Shown: piece after piece, positions 7,790-16,222 of the stretch | Layout: each line of letters opens with the position of its first letter | How positions within the stretch are numbered: the first letter of the stretch is position 1 | Position numbers and translations under genes: made by a program | Notes under the pieces: generated by a model | Seen by the model: the letters and a program-made list of their open reading frames with translations, nothing else | The model's database searches: none | What the model was told of the DNA's origin: nothing | DNA from: Betaproteobacteria bacterium | GTDB lineage: Bacteria > Pseudomonadota > Gammaproteobacteria > Burkholderiales > Burkholderiaceae | Length of the DNA stretch: 24,749 nucleotides | Direction: 5' to 3' | Assembly (NCBI GenBank): GCA_009921765.1 | Contig: RFXC01000038.1 | Location: 1 to 24,749, forward strand

Positions 7790-8950
7790 CTACGCTGCGG
7801 CCGGAATACGACCTGCGCGTTCACGCTCGATCTGAATGAGCGCTTCTTCGAGCGGCTTGACCGTGGCAAGCGTGCGGCCAAGCTTCTCGAGGCCGAAAAG
7901 CCCGAGCCGGAACGTTCGAAAGTCGGCGCCCTCGTCGCACTGCAGCGGAACGCCCGAGGCCGTCTGAAGGCCAAGGTTGAGAAACGCCTTGCTGCTCTGC
8001 ATGTCGGGATCATGGGTGTAGCTCACCACAACGCCTGAGGCCTGAAAACCCTCGGCCGCCACGCTGGGGTAACCATGCCGCACCATGACCTCGCGCACCG
8101 CCTTGCCGAGCTCGATCTGGGCGGCGCGCAAGACCTCAAACCCCCGCTCGCGGGTTTCAATCATGGCGCCTCGGGTGATGGCAAGCGCGTCGGTGGGCAT
8201 GGTGGTGTGATAGACGTGCGAGCCTGACTCATAGACCTCCATCACCTGCAGCCACTTCTTGAGGTCCAGAGCGAAACTTGAACTGGTGGTGCCATCAATG
8301 CGCTCGCGGGCAAGCTCCGACAGCATGACAAACGCGCAGCATGGCGAACCAGTCCAGCCCTTCTGGGGGGCGCTCACGAGCACATCAACCCCGCAGGCCC
8401 TCATGTCAACCCAGAGCGCACCCGAGGCGATGCAGTCGAGAACGAACAACCCGCCCACCTCGTGAACCGCCGCTCCGACTGCCCTGAGGTAGTCATCGGG
8501 CAACACCAGGCCGCAGGAGGTTTCAACATGAGGCGCGAACACCACCGCCGGACGCTCGGCACGAATCGCGCTCACGACCTCGTCAATCGGCGCGGGCACA
8601 AAGGGCTCGCGGCTGCCAGCCTTGAGCCGTCGCGCCTTCAACACCGTGCAGTGGCTTGAGAAGCCGCCTGCTTCAAAGATCTGGGACCAGCGGTAGCTGA
8701 ACCAGCCGTTGCGCAGCACCATGACCCGCTGACCAGTGGCAAACTGACGGGCAACCGCTTCCATGCCGAAACTGCCGCTACCCGGGACCACCACGGACGA
8801 CCGGGCACCGTAGGCCTCTTTCAGAATGGCCGAGATGTCTCCCATGACACCCTGAAAACGCCGGGACATGTGGTTGAGCGCGCGATCGGTGTAGACCACC
8901 GAATATTCAAGCAGACCGTCGGGATCGACGTTGGGCAGAAGACCGGGCAT
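7790..8950 (-). CDS. Class V aminotransferase (alanine/serine-glyoxylate aminotransferase-like)
   Basis: The 386-residue PLP enzyme carries PGSGSFGMEAVARQF near residue 55, LDCIASGALWVDMRACGVDV near residues 171-190 with the PLP-ring Asp172, and SAPQKGWTGSPCCAFVML, where Lys197 is the Schiff-base lysine. This is the arrangement of the alanine-glyoxylate/serine-glyoxylate/2-aminoethylphosphonate transaminase group. ATG 8950 has GGAG 6 nt upstream; the open frame extends 128 codons further upstream, but that part is antisense-like and overlaps the PHA synthase gene. The gene follows the PHA synthase by 92 nt on the same strand and may be cotranscribed. Which amino donor and acceptor it uses is open. 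Confidence 0.87.
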   Translation of the reverse strand: MPGLLPNVDPDGLLEYSVVYTDRALNHMSRRFQGVMGDISAILKEAYGARSSVVVPGSGSFGMEAVARQFATGQRVMVLRNGWFSYRWSQIFEAGGFSSHCTVLKARRLKAGSREPFVPAPIDEVVSAIRAERPAVVFAPHVETSCGLVLPDDYLRAVGAAVHEVGGLFVLDCIASGALWVDMRACGVDVLVSAPQKGWTGSPCCAFVMLSELARERIDGTTSSSFALDLKKWLQVMEVYESGSHVYHTTMPTDALAITRGAMIETRERGFEVLRAAQIELGKAVREVMVRHGYPSVAAEGFQASGVVVSYTHDPDMQSSKAFLNLGLQTASGVPLQCDEGADFRTFRLGLFGLEKLGRTLATVKPLEEALIQIERERAGRIPAAA

Positions 8951-9042
8951 GTGACACTCCGTTGCCGAATCGAACCGATAAGTGTACGCGGAAGCGCGAG
9001 AATGCGCCTTAATTCGCGTCAAATCCGCAACAGAGGCCCGCT

Positions 9043-10911
9043 TCAGCGCTGATGTACATAGGTGCCGGGCGCCGTACCGAGCACAGGAAGGCCCCGGGCC
9101 GGATTGCCAACGGGTGGCGGGCGGCGGAGCCGGCCGGAGCGCGCCGACAGCCAAGCCACCCAGGTAGGCCACCACGAGCCGGACTGGGTCGGTGCGCGGT
9201 CTGCCCAGGTGTCGGCGTCTAGGTAGTGCGCGCCCCGACGGCGGGAGGCGCACTGGAAGCTTGATGACGGAAACCCGCTCTCCGGGGGGTTGATCACCCC
9301 CACATTGTGACCACCGCTCGCGAGCACAAAACACAGCTCGCTCTCAGTGAAGAGATGGAGCTTGTAGACCGAGCGCCAGGGTGCGACATGGTCGTCGTGG
9401 GTGGACACCGCAAACAGGTCGACATCAATATCGCCGAGACTCACCGCCCGGCCTCCCACCTGACAACGCCCAGCCGTGAGGTCGTTGCCCAAAAACAGCC
9501 GGCGCAGATAGTCGCTGTGCATCCGGTACGGCATGCGGGTCGCATCGGCATTCCACGCCATCAGGTCGGTCATCGGCGCACGACGGCCAAGGAGATAATC
9601 GCGAAGGGTCCTGGACCAGATCAGATCGTTGGAGCGCAGCATCTGAAAGGCACCCGCCATCTGCCGGGTTTCCAGAAATCCCTGCGCTGCCATCATGTCT
9701 TCCATCAGCGCCACCTGACTGTGGTCGATGAAAAGTGTCAGTTCGCCCGCCTCCTCAAAATCTACCTGCGCGGCAAACAGTGTGATGCTGGCGAGTTTGT
9801 GCGCGCGCTCGCGCGCGAGCGCGGCGCCCGCCATCGCAAGCAAGGTTCCGCCCAGGCAATAGCCGGCTGCATGAATCCTGGTACGCGGCACGATCGCCTC
9901 GATCACCGCCATTGCATCCAGGATCCCCATCTGCAGATAGTCCTCCATGGACAGGTCACGTTCGTCTGGTCCAGGATTGACCCATGAGATGGCGAACACG
10001 GTGAACCCTGCTTTCACCAGGTGACGGATCAGCGACCGGTCGGGCGACAGATCCAGGATGTAGTACTTCATGATCCAGGCCGACACGATCAAAACCGGCT
10101 CGGGATGCACCGAGGGCGTCTGCGGCAGATACTGGATCAACTCGATCAGCCGGTTTCGGAACACCACCACCCCGGGGGTGATCGCGACCGTCTCGCCAGG
10201 GGTGAACGCCTCCGCGCCCGCCGGCGGCTCGCCCAGCACGCCCCGCCGCAGATCATCGACAAGGTTCAAGGCGCCGCGTATCAGATTGCCCGCGCCGCTG
10301 CGCGCCGTCTCGTCGAGCACCTCCGGATTGGTCAGTGGAAAATTGGCGGGTGCACACGCATCGAGCATCTGCCGCACGCAGAAATTGACCACCTGCAGAT
10401 GATGGGGCGATACGCCGTGGACATCGGTCGTGGCGTTGTGCCACCACTGCTGCTGCATCAGAAACGCCTGATGCATCGCGTTGAACGGCCATCGGCTCCA
10501 GGCCTCCCCTCGGAAGCGGCGATCTCCAGGCAGGGGTTCGATGCAGGTCGGACATTCATGCTGTTGCAAGAGAAGCGCCAGATACCAGCCGTACCTCAGC
10601 GATTTCCTGGAAAGCTTTCGGATCAGTTCCACCTGCTTGCCGGGCGACGAGTACAGATGAAGCAACCAGTCGCTGAACGCGAGCGAAATGGCCACGGGCG
10701 ACACGCCATGCGTCCAGCCCGCAAGGAGAGCCTGCGCCAACTGATCGGTCTGTCGTGCCACCAATGCAGCGGCATCCACATCGACGCTGCCCCTGGAAGC
10801 CGGCTCCGGATGCAAGGCGCCATTCACCGGGACCAGGACCGGCCCGGGCATTGTGCGTGGTCGGCGGCGAGCAACTGCCAGGGGTAACGAAGGCTGCGGG
10901 CGACGGCTCAT
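9043..10911 (-). CDS. phaC: Poly(3-hydroxyalkanoate) synthase (PhaC family)
   Basis: The 622-residue protein polymerises (R)-3-hydroxyacyl-CoA into PHA granules in the cytoplasm. It has the PhaC N-terminal domain (SDWLLHLYSSPGKQVELIRK; PLTNPEVLDETARSGAGNLIRG near residue 200) and an alpha/beta-hydrolase domain with the lipase-like box GYCLGG (Cys352). The catalytic Asp is in STHDDHVAPW (Asp507) and the His in SGGHNVGVINPP (His535). The Cys-Asp and Asp-His spacings resemble class I synthases, and the C-terminus has the usual GSWWPTWVAWL and APGTYV segments. ATG 10911 with GAGG upstream is preferred over a TTG five codons earlier. No phaA, phaB or phasin gene is adjacent, so it may be a second, accessory synthase. 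Confidence 0.92.
   Translation of the reverse strand: MSRRPQPSLPLAVARRRPRTMPGPVLVPVNGALHPEPASRGSVDVDAAALVARQTDQLAQALLAGWTHGVSPVAISLAFSDWLLHLYSSPGKQVELIRKLSRKSLRYGWYLALLLQQHECPTCIEPLPGDRRFRGEAWSRWPFNAMHQAFLMQQQWWHNATTDVHGVSPHHLQVVNFCVRQMLDACAPANFPLTNPEVLDETARSGAGNLIRGALNLVDDLRRGVLGEPPAGAEAFTPGETVAITPGVVVFRNRLIELIQYLPQTPSVHPEPVLIVSAWIMKYYILDLSPDRSLIRHLVKAGFTVFAISWVNPGPDERDLSMEDYLQMGILDAMAVIEAIVPRTRIHAAGYCLGGTLLAMAGAALARERAHKLASITLFAAQVDFEEAGELTLFIDHSQVALMEDMMAAQGFLETRQMAGAFQMLRSNDLIWSRTLRDYLLGRRAPMTDLMAWNADATRMPYRMHSDYLRRLFLGNDLTAGRCQVGGRAVSLGDIDVDLFAVSTHDDHVAPWRSVYKLHLFTESELCFVLASGGHNVGVINPPESGFPSSSFQCASRRRGAHYLDADTWADRAPTQSGSWWPTWVAWLSARSGRLRRPPPVGNPARGLPVLGTAPGTYVHQR
9804..9823. repeat. Perfect 20-bp GC-only-rich palindrome inside phaC
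   Basis: The segment is self-complementary over 20 bp with alternating CG steps around a CTCGCGCGCGAG core. It encodes an Ala/Arg/Glu stretch of the PHA synthase about 15 residues after the catalytic Cys, so it may be a by-product of codon choice. Alternating CG can adopt Z-form or extrude, but no function is implied. Confidence 0.5.
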
Positions 10912-11026
10912 GGCGAAGGGCCTCAAAAGCGACCCGGCATGTTGACGGGGTCGAGTCGCGATGGGTTTGATCGAGATCGCTGCAACCGACGCCCGCGGTC
11001 ATGAACGCGTGTAGTGCGCTGTCGGT

Positions 11027-11055
11027 TTGACGCACATCATCAAAGACAACATGAT
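11027..11055 (+). promoter_or_regulatory. Candidate sigma70 promoter with start point at the ATG
   Basis: TTGACG (11027-11032), a 17-nt spacer and CATGAT (11050-11055) form a good sigma70 match. The expected start point, about 7 nt after the -10, falls at or beside the ATG at 11062. There is also no Shine-Dalgarno sequence there, so the transcript may be leaderless. Confidence 0.5.
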
Positions 11056-11061
11056 CTCGCC

Positions 11062-12198
11062 ATGAACCTCGACCGCTTATACAACCTCGCCGACGTCCGG
11101 GAAGCAGCGCAAAAGCGGCTGCCCAAGGGAATCTTTGAATTCATCGACCGTGGAGCGGAAGATGACGAAGCGCTTGCGCACAACCGCGAAGCGTTTCGAC
11201 GGATCAAGGCCAGGCCGCAGGCGCTCATCGATGTCAGCGAGCGCAACTGCGAAGCCACCATGCTTGGCGAGCGCTTCGCGATGCCGCTGGCGATCGCCCC
11301 CACGGGCGCTGCCGGGCTGGTCTGGTACCAGGGGGAAATGGAACTCGCCAAAGCGGCCGCGGCTACCGGAATTCCCTTTACGATCGCCACCCGCTCAATG
11401 AGCAGCCTGGAGGAGATCGTCGCCCTGGGGGGCACCCTTTGGTATCAGCTTTATGTGTTTACCGACCGGGCCCAAACCTGGAAGCTCATCGATCGGGTGG
11501 CGCGCTCAGGTGCCAAGGCGCTGCTGGTCACAGCCGACGTGCCTGTTCAACCGAACCGCGAGTTCAACCGCCGCAACGGCTACACGTTTCCTTTCAAGGC
11601 CACGCCGCGCTCGGTGATCGACATGCTGCGCCATCCGCGCTGGCTGATCGAGGTCATTGGGAAATATCAGCGCACCACCGGCATTCCCCAATACGAAAAA
11701 ATGCCTGAATACGCTGAGAACCTCACCTTCGAAGATATTCGTGAGCTCCGCCGCCGCTGGCCCGGACAGCTTTTGGTGAAGGGTATTTTGCGAGCGGACG
11801 ACGCAGTCAAGGCGGTCGATTGCGGCGCCGACGGTATCGTCGTATCCAACCACGGTGGACGTTGCCTTGACGTGGCTGCCGCGCCGATCGACGTGCTGCC
11901 GCAAATCGTCGACGCGGTCGGTCATCGCGCCTCCGTGCTGATGGATAGCGGGGTTCGCCGCGGCTCCGACATCGCGAAAGCCGTGTCGTTTGGCGCGCAA
12001 GGTGTGCTCAGCGGACGGCCTGGGCTTCTCGGCCTTTCACTGGCCGGCCAGGCCGGCGCCGAACATGTGCTGGGGATCCTGCGACGGGAACTGCTGATCG
12101 CCATGGGCCAGCTGGGGTGCGCCAAGCTGAGCGATCTGGGCCCGCATCTGTTTGAGCATCCTGCGCTGGTGCCCTCAGGCAGCCGCCAACACGCCTGA
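11062..12198 (+). CDS. FMN-dependent 2-hydroxy-acid dehydrogenase/oxidase (lactate/mandelate/glycolate family)
   Basis: The 378-residue TIM-barrel flavoprotein should oxidise an (S)-2-hydroxy acid to the 2-oxo acid. It has the family's FMN site at LAIAPTGAAGLVW (near 76-88), the WYQLYVFTDR strand with Tyr131, Lys240 in LVKGI, and the SNHGGR motif with catalytic His264 and substrate Arg267. The Tyr that helps bind the substrate carboxylate in glycolate oxidase (Tyr24) is Phe27 here, which is seen in some subgroups. The frame is open further upstream, but ATG 11062 matches the family start. The gene is divergent from phaC and its 3' end overlaps the convergent dioxygenase gene by 24 nt. It is L-lactate dehydrogenase-like, but the substrate is not established. 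Confidence 0.88.
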   Translation: MNLDRLYNLADVREAAQKRLPKGIFEFIDRGAEDDEALAHNREAFRRIKARPQALIDVSERNCEATMLGERFAMPLAIAPTGAAGLVWYQGEMELAKAAAATGIPFTIATRSMSSLEEIVALGGTLWYQLYVFTDRAQTWKLIDRVARSGAKALLVTADVPVQPNREFNRRNGYTFPFKATPRSVIDMLRHPRWLIEVIGKYQRTTGIPQYEKMPEYAENLTFEDIRELRRRWPGQLLVKGILRADDAVKAVDCGADGIVVSNHGGRCLDVAAAPIDVLPQIVDAVGHRASVLMDSGVRRGSDIAKAVSFGAQGVLSGRPGLLGLSLAGQAGAEHVLGILRRELLIAMGQLGCAKLSDLGPHLFEHPALVPSGSRQHA

Positions 12199-13074
12199 GG
12201 TAAACACCGGATCGAACACTTTGTCGGCCAGCACCTGGCATCGTTTCATGAGCCGCGGTTCGTGAGCCGCATAGTCGGCCACCGCGTTATGCCAGGTGCC
12301 CAGGTGATCCCACATCAGCACATCGCCCACCTGCCAGCGATGCGTGTAGCGAAACTGTGGCTGCAGGACATGATCATAAAGTTGCGAAAGTAATGCATCG
12401 CTCTCGTGCGCCGGCAGGCCCTCGATTCGCTCGGTAAAGCCTGGATTGACATAGATCACGCGACGTCCGGTGATGGGGTGCGTGAGCCAGACCGGGTGCC
12501 GCACAGGGGGGCGTGCCAGGCGTTGCGCCTCGGTAAGAGGCGGTCGAGTAGAGCCCTTCTCGCGCCGCATGAATTCCCAGTAGAAATTCAGATCGTGAAC
12601 CGCGCTCAGTCCCTCGAGGCGACTGACCAGCGAAGGCGCGAGCGCTTCAAACGCAGCCTGGGTGCTCACGAACTCGGTAGCGCCCAACACCTGCCCGTCG
12701 CGAACCGGCACGCGATGCGCCACCAGCACATTCACGAAACCCACGGTAGCGTTGTAGGTCATGTCGGTGTGCCAGGACTGGCCTGCGTCGGCGAGGCCGA
12801 TGGGCTGGCCGTTATCCACAATGTTCGACAGAATCGTGACCTCGGGTTGGCCCGGTTCGTGGTAAGGAACGCCCTTGATGACCTGGAGCGAACCGAACCG
12901 CTCCGAAAACGCGCTAAGCGCCTTCGCATCGATCGGCTGATTGGGAAAGTGAAGGACGCCCCGATCACCCAAGGTATGGAACAAGCGGGCAAACTGTCGA
13001 TCAGTGAGCGGCACCGACAGATCGATACCGGTGACCGTTGCGCCAAGGAGGCCCTCATGTGGTGCAATGTTCAT
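12175..13074 (-). CDS. TauD/TfdA-family Fe(II)/2-oxoglutarate-dependent dioxygenase
   Basis: The 299-residue protein has the facial triad: His102 and Asp104 in SWHTDMTY, and the distal His262 in TWHNAVADY. Arg278 (LMKRC) fits the 2-oxoglutarate-binding position. Length and motif spacing match TauD/TfdA enzymes, which hydroxylate their substrate while decarboxylating 2-oxoglutarate; often the result is cleavage of a C-S, C-O or C-N bond. It starts 12 nt after the FAH-family gene, with AAGGG upstream of the ATG, and is the last gene of the long leftward operon. The 3' end overlaps the convergent hydroxy-acid dehydrogenase gene. Substrate unknown. Confidence 0.88.
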   Translation of the reverse strand: MNIAPHEGLLGATVTGIDLSVPLTDRQFARLFHTLGDRGVLHFPNQPIDAKALSAFSERFGSLQVIKGVPYHEPGQPEVTILSNIVDNGQPIGLADAGQSWHTDMTYNATVGFVNVLVAHRVPVRDGQVLGATEFVSTQAAFEALAPSLVSRLEGLSAVHDLNFYWEFMRREKGSTRPPLTEAQRLARPPVRHPVWLTHPITGRRVIYVNPGFTERIEGLPAHESDALLSQLYDHVLQPQFRYTHRWQVGDVLMWDHLGTWHNAVADYAAHEPRLMKRCQVLADKVFDPVFTSGVLAAA

Positions 13075-13086
13075 GCAGGAGCCCTT

Positions 13087-14100
13087 TCAGTTGCCGCGCC
13101 ACGGACGCGCGGGCGGCTGACCAATCGTGCAGCGGAGCGATCCGATACCCGAGATGCGGAACTCCACCCGGTCGCCCGGCGACAGACGCAGCCCCAGGTC
13201 CATGGCCGAGCCGCCTGCGTAGCAGCCTGCGCTGATGACCTGTCCCGGCAGGACCGATTGCCCCATCGACAGATAGGACAGCATTTCCGGGAAGGTCCAG
13301 ACCATTCCCTGCGCCGAGGATTCCGACACCTGCTTGCCGTTGATATGGAGCGACAGATGCAGTCCCCGGGGGTCGCCGATTTCATCGCGTGTCACCAGCC
13401 AGGGCCCCATGCCGTTACCCGAATCAAAGTCCTTGCCTTTGGATGGACCGCGCCCGGTCTTCATCTCCTCTCGCTGGATGTCACGAACACTGGCGTCATT
13501 GACAATGGTGTAACCGGCAATGGCGCGCTCGGCCGCGTTCAAGTCGAGGTCTTTGCCGCCCGTTCCGACAATGCAGACGAGCTCGCACTCGACATCGACC
13601 TCGGATGCGTAAGGGGGATACTCCAGCACTGCATCGGTTCCGACATAGGAATCAGGGTTGCCCTTCCAGTAGGGCTTGACGCCGCTTTCTTCTGGCGCAC
13701 GGCTGAGATTGAATCCGTGCGCAGCGCCGGATGCGGTATGGGCCGGCCAGACACTGAAATTGGCGACACCAGCCGGGCGCGGCACCGGCGCGAGAAACCG
13801 CACTTCGTCAACTGGATGGATCAGTCGCTGGCCGCCTGCGGTGTGAGTCACCCCTGCGGCAAGGACCGTTTCCATGGCCTCGGCGATCCAGTCGAACACG
13901 GGGTCGCCGGATCCGATGAGCGCCACCATGTCGGTCGGCACCTCAGCATTCCCCACCCGTTCGGCAGCGGCTGCCGGCAGTTTCCGCTCCTGCCAGGCTA
14001 CCCGAACCGCGGTGGCATCGACCACGCCGAGCGCGTGACTCACGCCAATCCGGCGTGAACGACCCACCGGCGTTGAGAGTTCAATGGTTGCAAGCTTCAT
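13087..14100 (-). CDS. Fumarylacetoacetate hydrolase (FAH) superfamily protein
   Basis: The 336-residue protein carries the FAH-type metal site: Glu171 and Glu173 in SEVDVECELVCIVG, and Asp202 in YTIVNDASVRD. It is followed by KGKDFDSGNGMGPWLVTRDE and the C-terminal LPGQVISAGCYAGGSA and LSPGDRVEFRISGIG segments. Members cleave C-C bonds of beta-dicarbonyls, hydrate 2-keto-4-pentenoates, decarboxylate oxaloacetate or act on acylpyruvates. ATG 14100 is chosen; the 20 extra upstream codons in the same frame overlap the TctC gene and are not FAH-like. It follows tctC-type gene by 56 nt and precedes the dioxygenase by 12 nt. Exact reaction unknown. Confidence 0.87.
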   Translation of the reverse strand: MKLATIELSTPVGRSRRIGVSHALGVVDATAVRVAWQERKLPAAAAERVGNAEVPTDMVALIGSGDPVFDWIAEAMETVLAAGVTHTAGGQRLIHPVDEVRFLAPVPRPAGVANFSVWPAHTASGAAHGFNLSRAPEESGVKPYWKGNPDSYVGTDAVLEYPPYASEVDVECELVCIVGTGGKDLDLNAAERAIAGYTIVNDASVRDIQREEMKTGRGPSKGKDFDSGNGMGPWLVTRDEIGDPRGLHLSLHINGKQVSESSAQGMVWTFPEMLSYLSMGQSVLPGQVISAGCYAGGSAMDLGLRLSPGDRVEFRISGIGSLRCTIGQPPARPWRGN

Positions 14101-14156
14101 GGGGGTCTCTTGGGGTTCAAGCGGAGTCGGAGCAAACCGGCGGACGTGGCAACCGG

Positions 14157-15161
14157 TCAATCTGCCTTGATGCCGGCAGCTTTGGCAACCTCGCGCCAGG
14201 TCTGTGTATCACGCTCGATGAAACTGCGGAATGTCTGCGCGGGCAAGGGATCGGGCTGCAGCCCGGTGTCGACGAGTTTGGACTGTATGTCGGGCTGTGA
14301 CAGCGCCTCGGCCAGTGCGGTGTAAAGCCGATCCCGAATCGGGTCTGGGATGCCCGCCGGTCCGACCATGCCGAACCAGGAATTCGCGACAATGCCAGGC
14401 ACGCCCTGTTCGATGGCCGTGCCGATATCGGGCAGCTGTTTCTGCCGAACTTCAGACGTGACGGCAATGGCTTTGAGCCGACCAGATCGGATATGGGGCA
14501 ACAACGCGACGGTATAGATGATCATGGGGACATGCCCGGCCACCGCGTCGCTTACCGCCTGGCCCTGGTTGCTGTAGGGGACATGAACGAACGGGGCGCC
14601 AGTACGAAGTGCGATCAACTCGCCCGCCAGATGGTTGGAGCCGCCGTGCCCGCCCGACGAATATCGGACACCCCCGGCGACCGTTCGCGACCATGCAATC
14701 AGTTCGGGGAGCGTGCTGGCGGGCACCGACGGATGAACAGCCACCACATTGGTGGCCGTGCAAGCCCGCCCGATATGTGTGAAGTCGCGTAGGTTGTCGT
14801 AAGGCATGGCCGAGCCGCGGATGGCCGGCGCGATGGCCATGGCAGACACCGCCGACATGGCGATCGTGTAACCGTCAGGGGTTGCCCGCGCCACCTGCTC
14901 GGCACCGATCGCACCGGCGGCCCCGACCCGATTTTCAATGACCAGATTCTGACCCAGCGTCTGGGACATTCGCGCAGCCAGATGCCGGGTCATGATGTCG
15001 GTTGCGGATCCGGCAGCAAAGGTCACGATGATGCGAATCGGCCTGCTGGGGTAGTCGGCACGCGCCTGGGCTGCGGCCGGTGCGGCGATCACGCCGAGCG
15101 CCGAGGCGCCCAGGGCACCCACGATACGTCTGCGGGTCTTTGAGTCAGGAACGATCGGCAT
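14157..15161 (-). CDS. Bug/TctC-family periplasmic solute-binding protein (orphan)
   Basis: The 334-residue protein starts with a signal peptide (RRRIVGALGASALGVIAAPAAAQA, twin-Arg-like n-region, cleavage near residue 31). It is followed by the Bug-family opening YPSRPIRIIVTFAAGSATDIMTR and VIENRVGAAGAIGAEQVARATPDGYT. SSGGHGGSNHLAGELIALRTG and VPYSNQGQAVSDAVAGHV are typical of the second half. The start has GGAG 6 nt upstream and overlaps the nitrile hydratase accessory gene by 17 nt. Bug proteins bind carboxylates, amides or similar small ligands for tripartite transport or sensing. No tctA or tctB membrane gene is in the window, so the partner is encoded elsewhere or the protein acts as a sensor. 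Confidence 0.9.
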   Translation of the reverse strand: MPIVPDSKTRRRIVGALGASALGVIAAPAAAQARADYPSRPIRIIVTFAAGSATDIMTRHLAARMSQTLGQNLVIENRVGAAGAIGAEQVARATPDGYTIAMSAVSAMAIAPAIRGSAMPYDNLRDFTHIGRACTATNVVAVHPSVPASTLPELIAWSRTVAGGVRYSSGGHGGSNHLAGELIALRTGAPFVHVPYSNQGQAVSDAVAGHVPMIIYTVALLPHIRSGRLKAIAVTSEVRQKQLPDIGTAIEQGVPGIVANSWFGMVGPAGIPDPIRDRLYTALAEALSQPDIQSKLVDTGLQPDPLPAQTFRSFIERDTQTWREVAKAAGIKAD

Positions 15162-15546
15162 AACTTACTCCAGCAGGGTTAGGGGTGGCGTGAGCATGGT
15201 CAGGATTGATCGGCCAGCAGGCCAGCCGTCTGGCACGCAACTGCTCTGCCGAGGTAACACCCTTCGAAATCAGCAGCGACTCGGCCGCAGCGATCCATTG
15301 CTCGCCGTAGCTTCGCGGCCGACCATCACTCGCCTCATTGATGCCTGATTCTGCAATGCTGCGCGACAAAAAATCGACCCACTCAGGCCAGGTGAAATGA
15401 CCGGCCTGGGCCAGCTTGACCACCATGGCGAACGCACGGGCTTCCCATAGACTTTGAAAATGCGGTGACTCACCCGCTTCCAGCGCGCGGTCCCACGCGG
15501 GCCCCGGTTCGGCTGCACGAACAGGCTGATCACGCGCGGGATTCAT
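15145..15546 (-). CDS. Nitrile hydratase accessory protein (beta-subunit-like activator)
   Basis: The 133-residue protein resembles the N-terminal part of nitrile hydratase beta subunits (ESPHFQSLWEARAFAMVVKLAQAGHFTWPEWVDFLSRSIAE), as do the P14K/NhlE-type activators that load cobalt into the alpha subunit. The C-terminal half (YGEQWIAAAESLLISKG) continues the match. Its start lies inside the beta gene: ATG 15546 (17-nt overlap) or ATG 15552 two codons earlier; both are plausible, with a weak CGG upstream. Its stop overlaps the Bug gene by 17 nt. Its place directly after alpha and beta is the standard order in cobalt-type clusters. A cobalt permease gene is not seen nearby. Confidence 0.87.
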   Translation of the reverse strand: MNPARDQPVRAAEPGPAWDRALEAGESPHFQSLWEARAFAMVVKLAQAGHFTWPEWVDFLSRSIAESGINEASDGRPRSYGEQWIAAAESLLISKGVTSAEQLRARRLACWPINPDHAHATPNPAGVSYADRS

Positions 15547-16222
15547 TGGCATCCGTAGCCGTATCGGCAAGCAGATAGGACTGCCAGCAGTCGAGATAGA
15601 CACAGGCTGCAGTGGTGTCGGTGCCCCAGAGCTCTGCGGCTTCGAACCTAACCGCGTAAAGCCAGTCGGGCTGCTCGCCATGAAAGAGCGCGTTGGTATC
15701 AGGAAACACATGAACGCCACGTACGGCGGAGATGGTGCCGATACGCCCCCGCGCATAGCGGGGGAGCCGGGTGTGAGTGGCCGGATGCGCGTTGATCGTG
15801 CGAACCCGCTGGCCGACCGTAAACTGTGCGGGCGCCGCGGCCTCTCGGGTGGAAGGCCAACCACGCGAGAAGAGCGCCTCAACCGACTCGCCATCGAGCT
15901 TTCGGAACTGTGCGGGCAACCGGGAATCGGCTTGCACCTGGCCCGATGCCAGCTCGGTGGCGCTCAATAGCCCCCTGGCCTCGATCAGCTGTTGCAGAGC
16001 CTCCAGCCAGATCCGGTAATAACCGCCCCCAAGATAGATCGAGGGAGGGAGACTTTCGCGCACAAAGCGCGACGCATCGATGTTCCAGCAACCCCCAGCG
16101 CCCAGTGCCAACGTGAGCGCAAACGCACGACGTTCCCAGTCATGGTGAAACAGCGGCTCGCCAGGCTCTTGCTCCACGCGGCCGAAGCACTGCATGCCGC
16201 CCATGTCGTGCAGACCGTTCAA
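15530..16222 (-). CDS. Nitrile hydratase beta subunit (TTG start)
   Basis: The 230-residue protein begins (f)[10 protein letters not shown], the invariant start of nitrile hydratase beta subunits, and continues [22 protein letters not shown]. The C-terminal SH3-like domain has [13 protein letters not shown] (near 150-162) and [25 protein letters not shown]. Arg52 and Arg158 are candidates for the conserved arginines that contact the oxidised cysteines of alpha. The start codon is TTG overlapping the alpha stop as TTGA, with GAGGTG 5 nt upstream at 16228-16233; there is no alternative ATG before MGG. Together with alpha it hydrates a nitrile to an amide. The usual WESYL near the C-terminus is WQSYL here. 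Confidence 0.93.
   Translation of the reverse strand: MNGLHDMGGMQCFGRVEQEPGEPLFHHDWERRAFALTLALGAGGCWNIDASRFVRESLPPSIYLGGGYYRIWLEALQQLIEARGLLSATELASGQVQADSRLPAQFRKLDGESVEALFSRGWPSTREAAAPAQFTVGQRVRTINAHPATHTRLPRYARGRIGTISAVRGVHVFPDTNALFHGEQPDWLYAVRFEAAELWGTDTTAACVYLDCWQSYLLADTATDANESRA

Noticed and set aside
8139..8157. Inverted repeat AAACCC / GGGTTT inside the aminotransferase gene
   Set aside because: Six-base-pair arms inside well-conserved coding sequence; likely chance.
12406..14058. Forward open frame of 550 codons
   Set aside because: It runs antisense to the dioxygenase and FAH-family genes, which have intact catalytic motifs. The forward product has no recognisable domain.
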